The notes: generated by a model not told the origin, from the sequence alone. 64,000 nt of DNA from JANPCX01 sp031431125 (GCA_031431125.1 JANPCX010000085.1:4921-68920), one strand, 5' to 3'; numbered from the stretch's first letter, positions 52,027-61,435 are shown. A program made the numbers and translations.

Positions 52027-53267
52027 CGAGTGAACACCGTCAGCACCCCGGTGTAACCGTAAAGGTGGTGACGGCCGACCTCACCCGCAGCGAAAAAACC
52101 CACCAGCGGTACATCGCCCAAGGCCCGGCGCACCACGGCCAGCTCGGCATGGGCAGCACCGAAGTGGGGACCACCCCGGCCCGCGCAGCTGATGTAAATG
52201 GCGCCGGCCATACGCGGTGCAGCAGCCACCGCAGCGGCCAAGCCCTCGGCCCCTTGCTGAGCGTGAGCGGGGGTCAAGGGCAGGGTTTCGGGTTCCAACT
52301 CATCCCGAATTTCGGTGCAGATGCGCACCAGGTCTTGTTGTGCGGCTAGCGGGTTGCGACGGCAAAACGCCAGCTGCTGGCCTTCGGCGGCACGGTCAGC
52401 GATGGCCACACCCCGTCGCACCGGGTCAATGCCCACCAGGTGCCGCACCCGGGTGTCGGCGCCGAACTGACCGGATCGCAGAGGTACTTTGGGATCGCTG
52501 CTCACATCGCTCAAACCGGCGAGTGTTTGGCGGAAACGGGGCAAGGCGTCTTGGTCGGCCAATTCGCCGATGGATAAATCGCGCAGCAACACATCCAGGG
52601 CGGGCTCGTCGTCCAGCGTCAGCACCAAGTTGTGCTCTGCATGCGTGATGCGCCGCGTCGGCCCCACAGGCTGGCAGCCCTGTGTGACGCGCGAGACGAG
52701 CGCAACCTCGGGCCCAAAAGCCACGCCCGACAGGCCGCCAGTGAACACGCCATCGGCGATGTGGGCCGCTCGGCCGCGCGGGCTGTCGGCGCTGCCGCGC
52801 CCGCTGGACACGCCGCCGAAGAGGTAGTGGCTTTCGGTGCGTTGCGCCATCTCAGACAACAGCTCCGCGAGGTCGGTGGTTTGCGGATCAGCATGCACTT
52901 GGGCCGTGGTGGATTTGAAACCCGTCAACGGTTTGGCGCCAGAAAAAACACGGAACTGCTTGTTGGGCAGGTCGCACAACATCACACTCAAAGCGGGTTC
53001 GTTGAAGTACTCGCAGCCCGTGGCGCAGATGCCAACACCGACCCCGCCCACCCACGCCGTCCCTGGCCAGCGCAAACGCAGCTCGGCGAGCACCAACTCG
53101 GCGTCAAATGCATAGGCCTCGGTGAAATAGACCCAACCCAAGGTGGGAGCACGAGGTGCCTGCAACCCGGCTGTGTCGTGGCGCTGTGCGTCAATTTGAG
53201 CGGCCACCAAAGCCAAGGCCACCCGCCAATCAGGATGGGTGGCGTGGGCGTGGACGAACTGCGGCAT
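52023..53267 (-). CDS. FIST-domain signal transduction protein
   Basis: A 414-residue protein. An N-terminal FIST domain (WVGGVGVGICATGCEYFNEP; HYLFGGVSSGRGSADSPRG) is followed by a FIST_C domain (AGAIYISCAGRGGPHFGAA; VPLVGFFAAGEVGRHHLYGY). FIST proteins are predicted to sense small ligands, perhaps amino acids, and feed signalling chains. I start at ATG 53267 (TTG 53279 upstream lacks support). It is the nearest gene to phaM on the same strand, with 12 bases between. Confidence 0.88.
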   Translation of the reverse strand: MPQFVHAHATHPDWRVALALVAAQIDAQRHDTAGLQAPRAPTLGWVYFTEAYAFDAELVLAELRLRWPGTAWVGGVGVGICATGCEYFNEPALSVMLCDLPNKQFRVFSGAKPLTGFKSTTAQVHADPQTTDLAELLSEMAQRTESHYLFGGVSSGRGSADSPRGRAAHIADGVFTGGLSGVAFGPEVALVSRVTQGCQPVGPTRRITHAEHNLVLTLDDEPALDVLLRDLSIGELADQDALPRFRQTLAGLSDVSSDPKVPLRSGQFGADTRVRHLVGIDPVRRGVAIADRAAEGQQLAFCRRNPLAAQQDLVRICTEIRDELEPETLPLTPAHAQQGAEGLAAAVAAAPRMAGAIYISCAGRGGPHFGAAHAELAVVRRALGDVPLVGFFAAGEVGRHHLYGYTGVLTVFTR

Positions 53268-53279
53268 GGGGATCAGCAA

Positions 53280-54026
53280 TCAGCGTTTCGTTGCCCGTGC
53301 GGTCTTGGGTGATGCCTTGCGGGCCGCCTTGCTCGCAGCAGCGGCTCTGCTCGCACCTGCCGCTGCAGCGCCCGCCATCGTGGCTGCATGGCCTGCAGTT
53401 TTCGCGGCCGTGCGCGCCATTTGTGCGGGCACAGAAGCCGCTTTTTTGAGCGTTTCGCTCGCCGCCTCCACACTTTGTTTGAGCATGGCATTGCCCAGGT
53501 TTTTGGCCGCATCGGTGGCACTGTCTTTCATCGCGGTGGTGGCCAACTCGGTGAATTGTTTAGTGAGTGCGCCCCACCACTGCGTCGGGTCCACGCCAGG
53601 AAAACTGCCTGCGGGCGCTTGCGCCGTTTTCGAGCTGGATTTGCGCGCAGGGCTCACCTTTTTAACCGCTGAAGCGGCGGCGGCAGCACCGCCTGCCAGC
53701 GCCTGGCTGGCCAGGTCTGCACCAGGCACTCTGATTTTCAGAGTATCACGCAGGTCCTCCATCTGCACATTCATGGTTTTGAGTGTGGACAGGGTCATGC
53801 GCTGCACTTCCAGCGCTTGAATCGTGGCGCCCAGCATGCGGGCGTTCTGTTCCAACCAAAACTGCACGGTGCGCAATTCTTCAATGCGTTTTTCGAGTTC
53901 TTCAGGGTTGAGTGTGGGCGCCACCCACTGCCCCATGTTCGGCAAGGCGGCCCCGGCGTTTTTCACCAAGCCCTGCAAAAAATCGAAGCCGGGAACGAGT
54001 TTGGTGAAGTTGCTTGCGTCAGCCAT
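53280..54026 (-). CDS. phaM: PhaM-type polyhydroxyalkanoate granule regulator
   Basis: A 248-residue protein resembling PhaM of Cupriavidus. The N-terminal half (LVPGFDFLQGLVKNAGAALP; LEKRIEELRTVQFWLEQNAR) is the PHA-synthase-binding helical domain. The C-terminal half is Ala/Lys-rich (AASKAARKASPKTARATKR), like the DNA-binding PAKKA tail. PhaM activates PHA synthase and tethers granules to the nucleoid. ATG 54026 lies behind TTGGAGA. No phaC is in the window. Confidence 0.9.
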   Translation of the reverse strand: MADASNFTKLVPGFDFLQGLVKNAGAALPNMGQWVAPTLNPEELEKRIEELRTVQFWLEQNARMLGATIQALEVQRMTLSTLKTMNVQMEDLRDTLKIRVPGADLASQALAGGAAAAASAVKKVSPARKSSSKTAQAPAGSFPGVDPTQWWGALTKQFTELATTAMKDSATDAAKNLGNAMLKQSVEAASETLKKAASVPAQMARTAAKTAGHAATMAGAAAAGASRAAAASKAARKASPKTARATKR

Positions 54027-54110
54027 GGCGTGTCTCCAAGGTAGTGGGGCAAAGGGGGTCGCGGAACGATTCGATTGTGCACGCACGGGCGGCACCGGCG
54101 TCTGAAAAGA

Positions 54111-54599
54111 TCACCGCGAGGCGGCTGCATCTATACGCAACACACCCTCGCCCTGGGACCAGCGCAACTTGCCCAGCACATCCATACCCAGCAGCGGGTG
54201 GTCGGACAGGCCAGCCAGTGCCACCATGGACAGACGCTGCGCCAACACACCCCCTTGCAGCGACACGTCGGCACGCACCACCTCGCCCGTGACCACACCA
54301 CCTGCTGTGCTGCTTTGCACGGTGCCCAGCACGTCCAGATTCAACGCCCTGGCCAGGTCCATGGGCAAGGCACTGCGCGTGGCGCCGGTGTCGATCAGAA
54401 AATCCACCGCCTTTCCATTGATGTTGCCCGGCCAGTGGTAGTGCCCGTCGGGTGCGCGGCGAATTTCAATCACGCCGTTGTCGGCCACAAACCGTGTTTG
54501 TTGTTGGTGACACTCCCAATACTGAAACCCGAGGAAGAAAACCAGGCCCAGCAACAGCCAGACCGTGACCACTTTGAACGTGCGAGGCAATTCGTTCAC
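54111..54599 (-). CDS. Retropepsin-like clan AA aspartic protease (TIGR02281 type)
   Basis: A 162-residue protein with an N-terminal membrane anchor (VVTVWLLLGLVFFLGFQYW) and a periplasmic retropepsin-like domain with catalytic D70-T-G in FLIDTGATRSALP and a C-terminal hydrophobic HPLLGMDVLG. Such proteins act as dimers; their substrates are unknown. The only start is GTG 54599, with no clear ribosome site. The inverted-repeat element begins five bases before it, so its expression signal may lie inside that element. Confidence 0.85.
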   Translation of the reverse strand: MNELPRTFKVVTVWLLLGLVFFLGFQYWECHQQQTRFVADNGVIEIRRAPDGHYHWPGNINGKAVDFLIDTGATRSALPMDLARALNLDVLGTVQSSTAGGVVTGEVVRADVSLQGGVLAQRLSMVALAGLSDHPLLGMDVLGKLRWSQGEGVLRIDAAASR

Positions 54600-54603
54600 T
54601 GTC

Positions 54604-54845
54604 TAGCCCGCATATTTCACCAGGGACGCGCCCGAGTGGGCTGTGATGCGGTGCGCTGGCAAGGCGAGACGACGCTGCGGGCTCGTGCCCGCGAGGAGGA
54701 GCAACGTAGCCAGCGTGCCGCAGCACGGCTCAATCGGGTGTGTAGCGCTCGGTACAAATTGGATTTGGCACTCGAAGCCAAGATAGTGAGCATTCATGCA
54801 GTGTTGCGGGGCATAGGAGAGCGACCTGGTGAAATATGCGGGCTA
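54604..54845. mobile_element. MITE-like element with perfect 21-bp terminal inverted repeats (242 bp)
   Basis: The ends TAGCCCGCATATTTCACCAG (54604-) and its exact mirror CTGGTGAAATATGCGGGCTA (-54845) are 21-bp perfect inverted repeats. No transposase frame is present. TA at each end could be a duplicated target. It fills the gap between the fumarylacetoacetate hydrolase gene and the aspartic protease gene. Family assignment is not certain. Confidence 0.75.
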
Positions 54846-54862
54846 ACAACCTGTCGTACCGC

Positions 54863-55843
54863 TCAGGGCGGTGCCACCGTCTGGTCGATGGCACCAAAAA
54901 CACTGTGTCCGTCCAGCCCGTTCATCTCAATGCGAATCGTGTCACCGTAGAGCATGAACTCGGTTTGGGGCTGGCCATTCTCGATAGTTTCGATGGCACG
55001 TTTTTCAGCGATGCAGGAATAACCGTGCGTCCAATCTTTGTTGCTCACAGTGCCGCTGCCGATGATGCTGCCCGCACGCACGCGGCGTGTTTTGCACAGG
55101 TGAGCGATCAGTTGCCCAAAGTGAAAGGTCATCTCGGGTCCGGCCTCGCACAAGCCCACTCGTTTGCCATTCCAGCTGCTTTGCAAACTCAGGTGCACAC
55201 GGCCACCTGACCAAGCGCTTCCCAGTTCATCGGGTGTGACGGCCACGGGGCTGAAGCTGGTGGCGGGTTTGCTTTGCAGAAAACCAAACCCTTTGGCCAA
55301 CTCGTTCGGAATCAAATGACGCAAGCTGACGTCGTTGGCCAACATCAAAAGCCGGATGCTGGACAGCGCCGCATCGGGCTCAACGCCCATGGCAACGTCG
55401 CCCGTGACCACGGCAACCTCGGCCTCGAAGTCGATGCCCATTTTTTCGCTGGGCACCACGATGTCGTCGCAGGGGCCTAAAAAATCGTCACTGCCGCCTT
55501 GGTACATCAGCGGGTCGGTGTAGAAACTCTCGGGCATGTCGGCCTTGCGGGCTTTGCGCACCAGCTCCACATGGTTGATGTAGGCAGAACCGTCGGCCCA
55601 CTGGTGGGCCCGGGGCAGTGGGGCCATGCACAGCTTGGGATCAAACGCAAAAGCATGGCGTGTTTTGCCGTGGTTGAGCGAGGTGTAAAGATCCTCTAGT
55701 TGCGGCGACAAGAAGTTCCAATCGTCGAGCACCTGTTGCATGCGAGTGGCGATGCCGGTCGCATAATGGGCCGTGCACAGGTCACGCGAGACCACCACCA
55801 GTTGACCGTCGCGTGAACCATCTTTGTAGCTGGCAAGTTTCAT
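54863..55843 (-). CDS. Fumarylacetoacetate hydrolase family protein
   Basis: A 326-residue FAH-family hydrolase. The metal-binding acidic residues are visible in GIDFEAEVAVVTGDV and the conserved RAGSIIGSGTVSNKD region follows. Members cleave C-C bonds in acylpyruvates or related products of aromatic degradation, but the exact substrate is unclear. I start at ATG 55843. It ends 18 bases from the MITE-like element. No aromatic-degradation gene adjoins. Confidence 0.88.
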   Translation of the reverse strand: MKLASYKDGSRDGQLVVVSRDLCTAHYATGIATRMQQVLDDWNFLSPQLEDLYTSLNHGKTRHAFAFDPKLCMAPLPRAHQWADGSAYINHVELVRKARKADMPESFYTDPLMYQGGSDDFLGPCDDIVVPSEKMGIDFEAEVAVVTGDVAMGVEPDAALSSIRLLMLANDVSLRHLIPNELAKGFGFLQSKPATSFSPVAVTPDELGSAWSGGRVHLSLQSSWNGKRVGLCEAGPEMTFHFGQLIAHLCKTRRVRAGSIIGSGTVSNKDWTHGYSCIAEKRAIETIENGQPQTEFMLYGDTIRIEMNGLDGHSVFGAIDQTVAPP

Positions 55844-55908
55844 CGATTTGAGAGGAAGTGAATGTCGTTGGGCTCGCAAATCGCAGCCTTCAGACCGAGG
55901 GCGGCTTG

Positions 55909-57045
55909 ATGCAAGCAACGCCACTATTGTCGGTGCAGTCAGGCCCCGGGCTTGGCGCGGCCAAGCGGGTCTTGGTGGCAGCCTTGCTGTTGGTGCTGCT
56001 GTTGCATTGGGTTTTGCTCAGCGGCTGGTTACTGGGGGCCAGTGGCAAGCCTCCGCCCGATGCGCCACCGTCAAGGTTGATTCAGTTTCGCGAGGTCACC
56101 TTGCCCGCGGCTGCCCCGCCACCCGTCGCGCAAGCAGCGCCTGACGTTGCACCGGCGGCGGTACGAGCCACAACACCTCCTTCGCCTCGCCCTGTGGGCG
56201 CCTCGCCTCCCTCTGCGGTCGCATCCGCGCCAACGAGCGATCCCGCTCTGGCGCCGCCCATGACCATCCCCGACCCAATCCAGGAATCGGCGCCCACCCC
56301 CATGGCGCAAGCGGCGAATGAACCGGAACAGATGGCGCAGATCGAACCACCTTCCCCCACGGCAGCGGACCCCACCGGCGTACAAGCGTGGCCCGGTGTT
56401 GATTCTGACGCCCCGATCTACCGAGTCGCGTTGCCACCGGGTTTCAAACACAGTTATGTCCTTCGCCGTGGCCTGATCACGGGCACCGCCGAGCTCTCGT
56501 GGGCGCCGGCAGGTGGGCGCTATGAAGTGAGCTTGAGTGGTAGCGCCCTCGGTTTTTCATTGGTTCAGCACAGCAAAGGCCGCTTCGACGTTACTGGCCT
56601 GGAACCCGAGCGTTTCACCACAAAAGCCTCGGGTCGAGCTGAACTGGCGGCCAACTTTCAACGAGAGGAGGGGGTGATCAGTTTCTCAGGGCCCAGTCGT
56701 CGATATGCCTGGCGCTTGGGTGCCCAAGACCGAATCAGCGTCTATGTGCAGCTGGCGGCCATCCTGGCCGCAGAATCGTCACGTTTGACTGAAGGTCAAC
56801 GGTTTGGCTTGCCTGTGGTGAGCGAACGCGGTGAAGCTGACGTCTGGACCTTCCGCATCGTGGGTTGGGAGGTGGTCAATACGGCATCTGGGGACGTTCG
56901 AGCCGTACGGCTTGTGCGCGAAATGCGAAAGCCCAACGATCAAGCTGCTGAGATTTGGATGGACGAGAAGCGCCACTATGTCCCAGTGCGCATTCGTTTG
57001 GGGAACGAAGACGACGCCAACCGATGGGAATTGCTTCGAGACTGA
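55909..57045 (+). CDS. DUF3108 family protein with TonB-like N-terminus
   Basis: A 378-residue protein. The N-terminus has one membrane helix (VLVAALLLVLLLHWVLLSGW) and a Pro/Ala-rich segment to about 165, like a TonB or periplasmic spacer. The C-terminal DUF3108 domain starts near 175 (RVALPPGFKHSYVLRRGLIT; SLVQHSKGRFDVTGLEPERF) and is a predicted beta-rich lipid-interacting fold. ATG 55909 lies behind GAGGGCGG. Function is unknown. It stands divergent from the FAH gene. Confidence 0.85.
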   Translation: MQATPLLSVQSGPGLGAAKRVLVAALLLVLLLHWVLLSGWLLGASGKPPPDAPPSRLIQFREVTLPAAAPPPVAQAAPDVAPAAVRATTPPSPRPVGASPPSAVASAPTSDPALAPPMTIPDPIQESAPTPMAQAANEPEQMAQIEPPSPTAADPTGVQAWPGVDSDAPIYRVALPPGFKHSYVLRRGLITGTAELSWAPAGGRYEVSLSGSALGFSLVQHSKGRFDVTGLEPERFTTKASGRAELAANFQREEGVISFSGPSRRYAWRLGAQDRISVYVQLAAILAAESSRLTEGQRFGLPVVSERGEADVWTFRIVGWEVVNTASGDVRAVRLVREMRKPNDQAAEIWMDEKRHYVPVRIRLGNEDDANRWELLRD

Positions 57046-57184
57046 GCAGAACCCCCCGCTTTTACGGGGGTGTGCGTTCCGCGCAACCCCTGGTGGGCTT
57101 GAAACTTGAGATACTGGCTCCAACTCAGTGACGCAATGATTTGTTGTTAGACGAAGTTTTGTTTCACTCACCCGGAGCCTTGCC

Positions 57185-57493
57185 ATGCAAATGCTTTACA
57201 ACTCTGAGAGTTTTGTGGTGGTTGAGTTTGACGTGCCCACGTCCTTGTTCGGTACGGTGTCGGTCTACGACGAGAACATGACCATGCTCAAGGACAACAC
57301 CGTGCTCAGTCGCGGCGGCTTTGAGATCGTGGACAAATTTGCACGCAAAGAAATTTTCATCGAAGGGGCGCTGGCCCACAGCTTCAAAGAAGGTGTGGAC
57401 GCCCTCATCCTCACCCAGCCCAGCGACGAGGAAATCGACGATTACATCGCCCGCTTTTCCTCGTTGATGCACCACCCTGTGGTGGTGCACTGA
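57185..57493 (+). CDS. DUF3567 family protein
   Basis: A 102-residue protein of DUF3567, a family confined largely to Burkholderiales. It is acidic with NMTMLKDNTVLSRGGFEIVD and EEIDDYIARFSSLMHHP. Its role is unknown. The start ATG 57185 (ATG 57191 also possible). The last codons encode a hairpin in the mRNA (TGCACCACC/GGTGGTGCA), and a second hairpin follows the stop. Confidence 0.88.
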   Translation: MQMLYNSESFVVVEFDVPTSLFGTVSVYDENMTMLKDNTVLSRGGFEIVDKFARKEIFIEGALAHSFKEGVDALILTQPSDEEIDDYIARFSSLMHHPVVVH

Positions 57494-57521
57494 AGGCCCA
57501 TTGCCGAACTAGTGGGCCTTC
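57468..57521 (+). terminator. Two hairpins at the DUF3567 3' end
   Basis: First TGCACCACC/GGTGGTGCA around the last codons, then GAAGGCCCA/TGGGCCTTC (57492-57521). Neither has a T-tract. They probably end or stabilise the transcript. The gene-free stretch to 57939 contains only imperfect inverted repeats and a C9 run at 57899-57907. Confidence 0.6.
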
Positions 57522-57898
57522 ACGCTGAAATTGGAAGTCGCTGTCCACGCAAGGCACAGCTCGCTACGGTGTTGCGAACGCGCACGAAACCTGCAGGTAT
57601 CGCTGTGCTTCGCGTCTTGCATCGACCTGTGCCTTGCGCTTCCCTCGACTCCCATTTCAATGTGACGGCCCACCAGCATCGGGTGCAGTGGCTCTAGAGA
57701 GCAGTTTCTTTTCGCTCGCCCCATCTTCTTGTCAACCCCCAAGCCCTGGCTGCAGTTAAGGCCCCACGCCCACAAAGCGCAAGAGCAGGCACCACTTCGT
57801 TGCAACGCAGTGAGTGTGACGATTTACACGCATGCAGCGACAACGCTTGCTCATGCAAGGTGTCTTGCGGTATCGTGGTTTCAAACGTGGGTTATGCG

Positions 57899-57907
57899 CC
57901 CCCCCCC
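57899..57907 (+). repeat. C9 homopolymer before the double-AAA gene
   Basis: Nine consecutive Cs lie about 33 bases before the ATG at 57940. Such tracts can slip. Placed between a promoter and the ribosome site, changes in length could alter expression. No clear -35/-10 pair is seen. Confidence 0.6.
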
Positions 57908-57939
57908 AGTGGGGCAAGTGGCGCGACAGGAGGTGATGG

Positions 57940-60252
57940 ATGGCACGTACTGCTGTGCACCGTGAAGCGGGCACTGCGCGCTTGTGGTTGTCGCCGGGCT
58001 TGAACGAAGCGCCGGTGCTAGACCGCATGTGTTCGCAGTTCGTGCTGACCTTGACCATGCGTCACGCCGGCCGTTTCAACTTGCGACGTGACTGGAACAG
58101 CCTGCTCACCCTCACAGGCAAACACCTGGTGTGGCCGGAGTCCGTTTTGCTGCGGGTGCGCGAGTTTTTGGGTCAACGCTGCAAAACCAACGAGCAATGG
58201 CGTGGGCACGAAGCCTTGGGCCATGAAGCCTTCATGCAGCGTTATGGTGAATGGCGTGGCCCCTATGAAGAAAGCACTTTTTTCTTCTACCTTGATGAAT
58301 ACATCAAGGATGCGCCCAAGGATTTGCTCGCGGTGCTGGGCGCCACGGCCGAGTGGCTGGACCGCAGCCTGAAAAAAGAGTCCACCCTGGTGCAGAAAAA
58401 CATCGACGCCTTGGGTGGTTTGCTGCAGCTCAACCCGGCCGAGCGCGCGCTTTTGCTTTACGGCACCTTGGCGCGTTACCAGCGGGAGCTGCGTGGCCTC
58501 TTGGTCGAGTTCAAAGTGTCCAATGCCCAAGAAGCCTATGCGGCCATTGCTGCGGTAGCCGGCGTGAATGAAACCGAAGTGGCCGAGGCGCTGCGTGCTG
58601 GCTCGCGCTTAGAACGCATCGGCATGGTGGAGAACCTGATCTCGGAGCACAACATCACCGACTTGGCTGACTTGATGAAAGTCAGCGATCAAATGCCGCC
58701 CGTGCTGATGCGCCACTACGAAGGTCCGTCTGACTTGATGGCTGTGTTCACGCGCCCGGCCAAACGCAGCGAACTGACGCCTACTGATTTTCAATATGTG
58801 GTGCAAGACCACCAGGTCCTCACCGCCATGCTGCGCAATGCCGTGGCACGCAAGGAGCCTGGCGTGAACGTGCTGCTTTACGGCCCCCCTGGCACTGGCA
58901 AAACCGAATTGGCCAAGGTGGCGGCGCAGGCCGCAGGGCTGGAACTTTACGAAGTGGAATACGCAGACCGCGATGGCAATTCGCTGTCTGGCCGCGACCG
59001 CTACCGCTCGCTGCAAATCAGCCAGGTGTTTCTCAAAAGCAGTGGCAACGTGGCGCTGCTCTTTGATGAGGTGGAGGACGTGTTTCCACCCATTTCGACC
59101 GACACCGCCCAACTCATGGCGCGCATGGACACCAGCGACGGCAACTTGAGTGGCAGCGTCAGCGGCAAAGCTTGGGTGAATCAAATTTTGGAGACGAATC
59201 CGGTGCCGGTGATTTGGGTGACCAACCGCATCGAACAAATCGACCCCGCGTTTCGCCGCCGTTTCCAATACCACTTGGAGCTCAAGAGCCCACCTCCTGG
59301 CGCACGCGAAGCCTTGGTCACCCGTGCCTTGATTGGCGTGCCTGTGAGCAGCAGCTTCGCCGCCAAACTGGCCGAGAGGCGTGGTTTGACGCCGGCCCAA
59401 GTTCGCACCGCGGTGAAATTTGCGCGCCTGTCCAGCGACAACGACGAAGCCATCGAATCCCTGATCGAGCGCCAACTCGGCAACGCCGACCGTGCCTTGG
59501 GTCAGAACCAGAAAGAACGCGGTGCGCGCTTGGTGGTGACGTCTTACGACCTCGACCTGCTCAACACCGAGTCCCGTTTCCCTGTGCCAAAAATTGTCGA
59601 GGCCTTGAAGAAAAAGGGTCACGGATGTTTGTGCTTTTACGGCCCACCAGGAACCGGTAAAACCGCCTTGGCCGAGCACATTGCCCAGGCCATGCAGCGG
59701 CCCCTGATGATTCGCCAAGCCTCCGACATCATGAGCAAGTTTGTGGGCGAAACCGAACAAAATATGGCCAAGATGTTTGCCGAAGCGGAAAGCGAAGAGG
59801 CCGTGCTCTTGTTAGACGAAGCCGACAGTTTTTTGCGCAGCCGCCACATGGCCGAGCGCAGCTACGAGGTCAGTGAAGTCAATGAAATGCTGCAAGGCAT
59901 GGAACGTTTTGCCGGCACTTTCATTTGCACCACCAACCTCTTCGCTGAACTCGACGAGGCCGCACTGCGCCGCTTCACCTTCAAGATTCGTTTCCAGCCT
60001 TTGCTGGCCGAGCAGCGCACGCGCATGTTTGTGCGCGAAGCCTTGGGCGGCGACGCGGCTTTGTTGTCAGCCGAGCACCAATTGCGCCTGCGTGAATTGG
60101 AGTGCCTGGTACCGGGCGACTTCGCCGCCGTCAAACGTCAGATTGAAATTTTGGACGAAGAACTCACCGCTGACGAGTTCTTGAGCCAACTCGAAGGCGA
60201 ACACCGCGTCAAACCCGAGGTTCGTAAGCAGCGGCGCATCGGATTTTCGTAG
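57940..60252 (+). CDS. Double-AAA+ ATPase (Cdc48/ClpX-like architecture)
   Basis: A 770-residue ATPase with two AAA+ modules. An N-terminal helical region spans 1-290. Module 1 has Walker A GPPGTGKTE at residue 315, Walker B LLFDEVEDVF near 370 and an Arg-rich sensor end (RRRFQYHLE). Module 2 has Walker A GPPGTGKTA at residue 568, Walker B LLLDEADSFL near 625 and ALRRFTFKIRF. Both ATPases appear intact. The start ATG is behind a perfect AGGAGGTGA. It is convergent with a gene of unknown function. The substrate is unknown. Confidence 0.85.
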   Translation: MARTAVHREAGTARLWLSPGLNEAPVLDRMCSQFVLTLTMRHAGRFNLRRDWNSLLTLTGKHLVWPESVLLRVREFLGQRCKTNEQWRGHEALGHEAFMQRYGEWRGPYEESTFFFYLDEYIKDAPKDLLAVLGATAEWLDRSLKKESTLVQKNIDALGGLLQLNPAERALLLYGTLARYQRELRGLLVEFKVSNAQEAYAAIAAVAGVNETEVAEALRAGSRLERIGMVENLISEHNITDLADLMKVSDQMPPVLMRHYEGPSDLMAVFTRPAKRSELTPTDFQYVVQDHQVLTAMLRNAVARKEPGVNVLLYGPPGTGKTELAKVAAQAAGLELYEVEYADRDGNSLSGRDRYRSLQISQVFLKSSGNVALLFDEVEDVFPPISTDTAQLMARMDTSDGNLSGSVSGKAWVNQILETNPVPVIWVTNRIEQIDPAFRRRFQYHLELKSPPPGAREALVTRALIGVPVSSSFAAKLAERRGLTPAQVRTAVKFARLSSDNDEAIESLIERQLGNADRALGQNQKERGARLVVTSYDLDLLNTESRFPVPKIVEALKKKGHGCLCFYGPPGTGKTALAEHIAQAMQRPLMIRQASDIMSKFVGETEQNMAKMFAEAESEEAVLLLDEADSFLRSRHMAERSYEVSEVNEMLQGMERFAGTFICTTNLFAELDEAALRRFTFKIRFQPLLAEQRTRMFVREALGGDAALLSAEHQLRLRELECLVPGDFAAVKRQIEILDEELTADEFLSQLEGEHRVKPEVRKQRRIGFS

Positions 60253-60281
60253 CCGGCCGTTGCCCACGATGGAGATACGCC

Positions 60282-61268
60282 TTACAAAGCGGTGGCAGTA
60301 TCGATACGAACCACATCAAGCACCGTGAACGCGTTCAACATAAGGCCATGTTCAAAAACACGATTTGAAGTAGGCTCCGCCGTCGCCTTCATGCGAAGAC
60401 CCACCTCAATCAAATACTCTCTGCCCTCTTCGTAAAGAAAACTAAGTTTGCTGAGCTGTTGGTTGTCGTTTAGCGAATAGATTTGCTGCGGGTTCTCTTT
60501 ACCATATGAATCCAGGCGGTCCCGGGCAAATTCGACGATTCTTTCCGGTCGGTTCGGAACGGCAAGCCGCTGTGGCGGCGGGAGGTAGTCGGGCGCAGTT
60601 GGTGGACTGGCCAACGGGGGAACGGTGAACACGCGACAGTAAAGCGAAACACTCCAGTCCCCGTAAAACGCTGTCTCGACAGGCGAACGATCGGTTTTTA
60701 TCTGGGGGCTCTTCTGGCCAGGTACGAACGAGTAGACGGACTTTTCCACCGACAGCGTTTGATTTTTCCCCAGGCGGATTGTGGCCATACCGAAAGCCTT
60801 ATCTGCCGGGAAGGGCTCGAATCGGAAGAAAAAGGCCGAGTAGGACTCCAAGGCACGCTTCTCTTGCCCCGGCTTCGCAGTAAGTGGCAGAACGATTTGA
60901 TTCCGCAAAAAGCCCACTCGTCGAGCGCTGCAGGGCGGCGGCGGCTCGTCATCGAGAAGATTGACGAGCTTCTCGTGCTGGTATTCGTAGCGACGAAAAC
61001 CGGGCGTTATCGATTTTAGGAAACGGTGATCGACTGGGAAAAAGGTGTGGCTAAATTTTAGACCGTGCGGCGCTGGTCGCTTGTCCTCAAGCAACGGGGG
61101 GAGAAGCGGTGCGTCGAGTGTGCGCGACTCCAACAATTCAGTCGCAGATGTAAATCCGTGGTGAATCATCAGCAAATCATTCAGCGAGGCGGCCTCCATG
61201 GATGCGATGTCGGGCTTGGTTTCATCGGCGACGGCGTTGTCGTCGTCGCTATAGGGTTTGTTCATCAC
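60282..61268 (-). CDS. Hypothetical protein
   Basis: A 328-residue protein with no family I recognise. No signal or membrane helix is obvious. The segment QHEKLVNLLDDEPPPPC and RNQIVLPLTAKPGQEKRALE are soluble-looking; YLIEVGLRMKATAE near the C-terminus is beta-like. The sequence seems less GC-rich than its neighbours, hinting at acquisition. It is convergent with the AAA+ ATPase gene, 29 bases apart. A joint function is possible but unproven. Confidence 0.6.
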   Translation of the reverse strand: MMNKPYSDDDNAVADETKPDIASMEAASLNDLLMIHHGFTSATELLESRTLDAPLLPPLLEDKRPAPHGLKFSHTFFPVDHRFLKSITPGFRRYEYQHEKLVNLLDDEPPPPCSARRVGFLRNQIVLPLTAKPGQEKRALESYSAFFFRFEPFPADKAFGMATIRLGKNQTLSVEKSVYSFVPGQKSPQIKTDRSPVETAFYGDWSVSLYCRVFTVPPLASPPTAPDYLPPPQRLAVPNRPERIVEFARDRLDSYGKENPQQIYSLNDNQQLSKLSFLYEEGREYLIEVGLRMKATAEPTSNRVFEHGLMLNAFTVLDVVRIDTATAL

Positions 61269-61435
61269 CTGCTCCGGGTTTGTTTTGGATGCGGTCAGTG
61301 TCCTGGCGCTACGGCAGCACTGTCAATTGCAGTTCTAGGGGGTTGGATCGTTGGCGCAGTGGATTCGAATTGCGCCATTGCCGCCACGCTGTGGGGGTTC
61401 TTGCCATTCGCTCGACCATCAATCTCAGGCTTTTC

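Noticed and set aside
54600..54862. Small gene of about 64 codons within the inverted-repeat element
   Set aside because: The frame lies wholly inside the element, has no ribosome site, and resembles no known protein.
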